Of a stretch of 64,000 nucleotides of DNA, positions 62,695 to 64,000 are shown piece after piece (position 1 is the stretch's first letter; each line of letters opens with the position of its first letter). The translations under genes and the position numbers were made by a program. Location of the stretch: the NCBI GenBank assembly GCA_040882285.1, contig JBBEBQ010000018.1:124001-188000 (forward strand). Direction: 5' to 3'. The notes under the pieces were generated by a model that worked only from the letters and a program-made list of their open reading frames with translations, was not told the origin of the DNA and made no database searches. The stretch is from Gemmatimonadaceae bacterium (GTDB lineage: Bacteria; Gemmatimonadota; Gemmatimonadetes; Gemmatimonadales; Gemmatimonadaceae).

Positions 62695-64000
62695 CTCACC
62701 CGGAAATAAGTGTGGCCCAGCTGGCCGTTGCGCTCGAACCAGACCTCGATCACGCTGCGCCCGGCGAAGTAGTTGATCGCTCTCGCCGCATCCTCCGCCG
62801 AAGCGATCCGCGCGTTGTTGATCTGGAGCAGGACGTCGTCGCGCTCGATCCCGATCTCGGCGGAGACGCGCTCGCTGACGTTCACCACGAGGGCTCCGCT
62901 CGTGCTGCGGATCCGGCGGCTCTCGCGGATCTGCGGGGACAGCGTGACGAGCTGAATCTCCCGCAGCACCTCGACGCGCGGCGCGGTCAGCTCCGGCAGG
63001 TCCGTGATCCGCATCGAGACGGTCAGATCGTGGCCGCCGCGGCGCACCACCAGCGGCACCGCGTCGCCCACGCGGAAGTCGAGCCGCGCCGCCTGCCAGT
63101 CGTAGGGATTCCGCAGCGGGCGGTCGCCCGCGCGGAGAATCCGGTCGCCGGCCCTCACTCCCGCGCCGTCGGCCGGCGATCCCGGCACGACGCTGCGCAC
63201 CACGACGCCGGCGCTGAGCATCTCGCGCGGGTTCGCGCCTGGCGAGACGACGCGGACGTTGATCCCGTCCCACGGCTGCCGGATCACGCCGTGCGCCAGC
63301 AGGTCTTCCATGACGCGCCTGGCCCGGTCGATCGGAATCGCGAAGCCTAGGCCGACGGAGCCGCCGGACGGCGAGAAGATCGAGCTGTTCACGCCGATCA
63401 CGTCGCCCGACGCGTTGATCAGCGGGCCGCCGGAGTTCCCGGGATTGATGGACGCGTCGGTCTGGATCATGTCCACGTACACCCCGGAACCTTCGCCCGC
63501 GCCGGCAGCGATGTTCCTGCCCACGCCGCTCACCACGCCCGCCGTCACGCTCGGCTCCGTGTTCCCGAGCAGGAAGCCGAACGGATTGCCGATCGCGATC
63601 GCCCACTCGCCGATGAGCAGGTCGCGCGAGCTGCCGAGGGGCGCGACCGGCAGCGTCTGCCCGTCCACCTTGATCACGGCGAGATCGTTGGTCTCGTCGG
63701 CGCCGATGAGCCGGGCCGGGTACGTTCCCCCGCCCGGTAGCGCCACGGAGATGCGCGACGCGCCGGCGACCACGTGCGCGTTGGTGAGGATCGTTCCGTC
63801 GTCCTTCACGATGAAGCCGGAGCCGAGTCCCGGCCGGGTGCGCTCGAACGTCCTGCCGAACCAGAAGTCGGTGACGCGCTCGACAGCCTCCGTCTGCACG
63901 GTGACCACGGCGGGGGCCACGCGCGCTACGGCAGCGGTGATCGCCGTGCGCCGCGACGCCTCGACCTGCGCCGGGCTCGCCGCCGTTGCCGCGGACTGCG
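62691..64000 (-). CDS. HtrA/DegP-type serine protease, 5' end beyond window
   Basis: At least 436 residues, open to the right edge (reading QSAATAASPAQVEASRRTAI before the protease domain), so the N-terminal signal or anchor is not visible. The catalytic triad is His in LTNAHVV, Asp in NDLAVIKVDGQ and Ser in INPGNSGGPLIN. Two PDZ-like regions follow (SPADGAGVRAGDRILRAGDR; VSERVSAEIGIERDDVLLQI). HtrA proteases degrade misfolded envelope proteins. Its stop overlaps purB's start although the functions are unrelated. Confidence 0.93.
   Translation of the reverse strand, partial: QSAATAASPAQVEASRRTAITAAVARVAPAVVTVQTEAVERVTDFWFGRTFERTRPGLGSGFIVKDDGTILTNAHVVAGASRISVALPGGGTYPARLIGADETNDLAVIKVDGQTLPVAPLGSSRDLLIGEWAIAIGNPFGFLLGNTEPSVTAGVVSGVGRNIAAGAGEGSGVYVDMIQTDASINPGNSGGPLINASGDVIGVNSSIFSPSGGSVGLGFAIPIDRARRVMEDLLAHGVIRQPWDGINVRVVSPGANPREMLSAGVVVRSVVPGSPADGAGVRAGDRILRAGDRPLRNPYDWQAARLDFRVGDAVPLVVRRGGHDLTVSMRITDLPELTAPRVEVLREIQLVTLSPQIRESRRIRSTSGALVVNVSERVSAEIGIERDDVLLQINNARIASAEDAARAINYFAGRSVIEVWFERNGQLGHTYFRVR

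Overview
The window is high-GC bacterial chromosome with tightly packed, mostly co-directional genes. Neighbouring genes very often share ATGA, GTGA or CTGA start/stop overlaps. The gene set and order (rplM-rpsI-rpsB-tsf-pyrH-frr-cdsA-dxr-rseP, rpsO-pnp-M16 peptidase, mreBCD-PBP2-rodA, accD-folC-hisS-proS-lysA), together with outer-membrane/lipid A type functions (RseP, a PagL-like deacylase, HtrA), suit a diderm such as Gemmatimonadota. That placement is inference from gene content and protein style. No 16S rRNA gene is present to confirm it.

Layout. 1-2.3 kb (minus): start of a Ser/Thr kinase, an MtfA-type peptidase and an ankyrin protein with a short leader ORF. 2.3-9.4 kb (plus): a translationally coupled cluster for a biotin-dependent acyl-CoA carboxylase. 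Carboxyltransferase, biotin carboxylase and biotin carrier are separate genes, interleaved with a PagL-like deacylase and an RNA methyltransferase and followed by a DUF819 membrane protein. 9.9-17.2 kb: ribosomal proteins, EF-Ts, UMP kinase, RRF, CDP-DAG synthase, DXP reductoisomerase and RseP. 17.2-24.5 kb: small conserved proteins, a sugar nucleotidyltransferase, a DksA-type protein, S15, PNPase, an M16 peptidase and alanine dehydrogenase. 24.5-30.4 kb: the rod-shape operon. 30.5-39 kb: AccD, FolC, HisRS, ProRS, LysA, a phosphoesterase and GuaA. 39-45.2 kb: an odd class II tRNA-like gene, an ECF sigma/putative anti-sigma/DUF4097 module, a PTS IIA protein, DusB and a GAF-GGDEF cyclase. 45.2-45.6 kb: tmRNA with clear promoter and terminator. 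45.7-50.2 kb: an arsRDA-acr3-usp arsenite resistance operon that looks foreign. 50.3-64 kb (minus): an HtrA-purB-purC-psd-pssA-purS-purQ-purL-purF-ppdK series that mixes purine synthesis with phosphatidylethanolamine synthesis.

The most unusual structure is a family of short tandem heptanucleotide repeats (units such as GTGACTA, GTGATTG, GCTATTG; loose consensus GYDRYTR). It occupies about ten intergenic gaps, often as facing arrays able to form long hairpins. Copies supply the stop codons of three genes, abut the TTG start of guaA, and encode the core of one signal peptide. Other notable points: a leucine-type tRNA body with anticodon GCG and a 12-base copy of its anticodon arm nearby, an alpha/beta hydrolase that has lost its nucleophile region, and a folC gene whose only plausible start is CTG.
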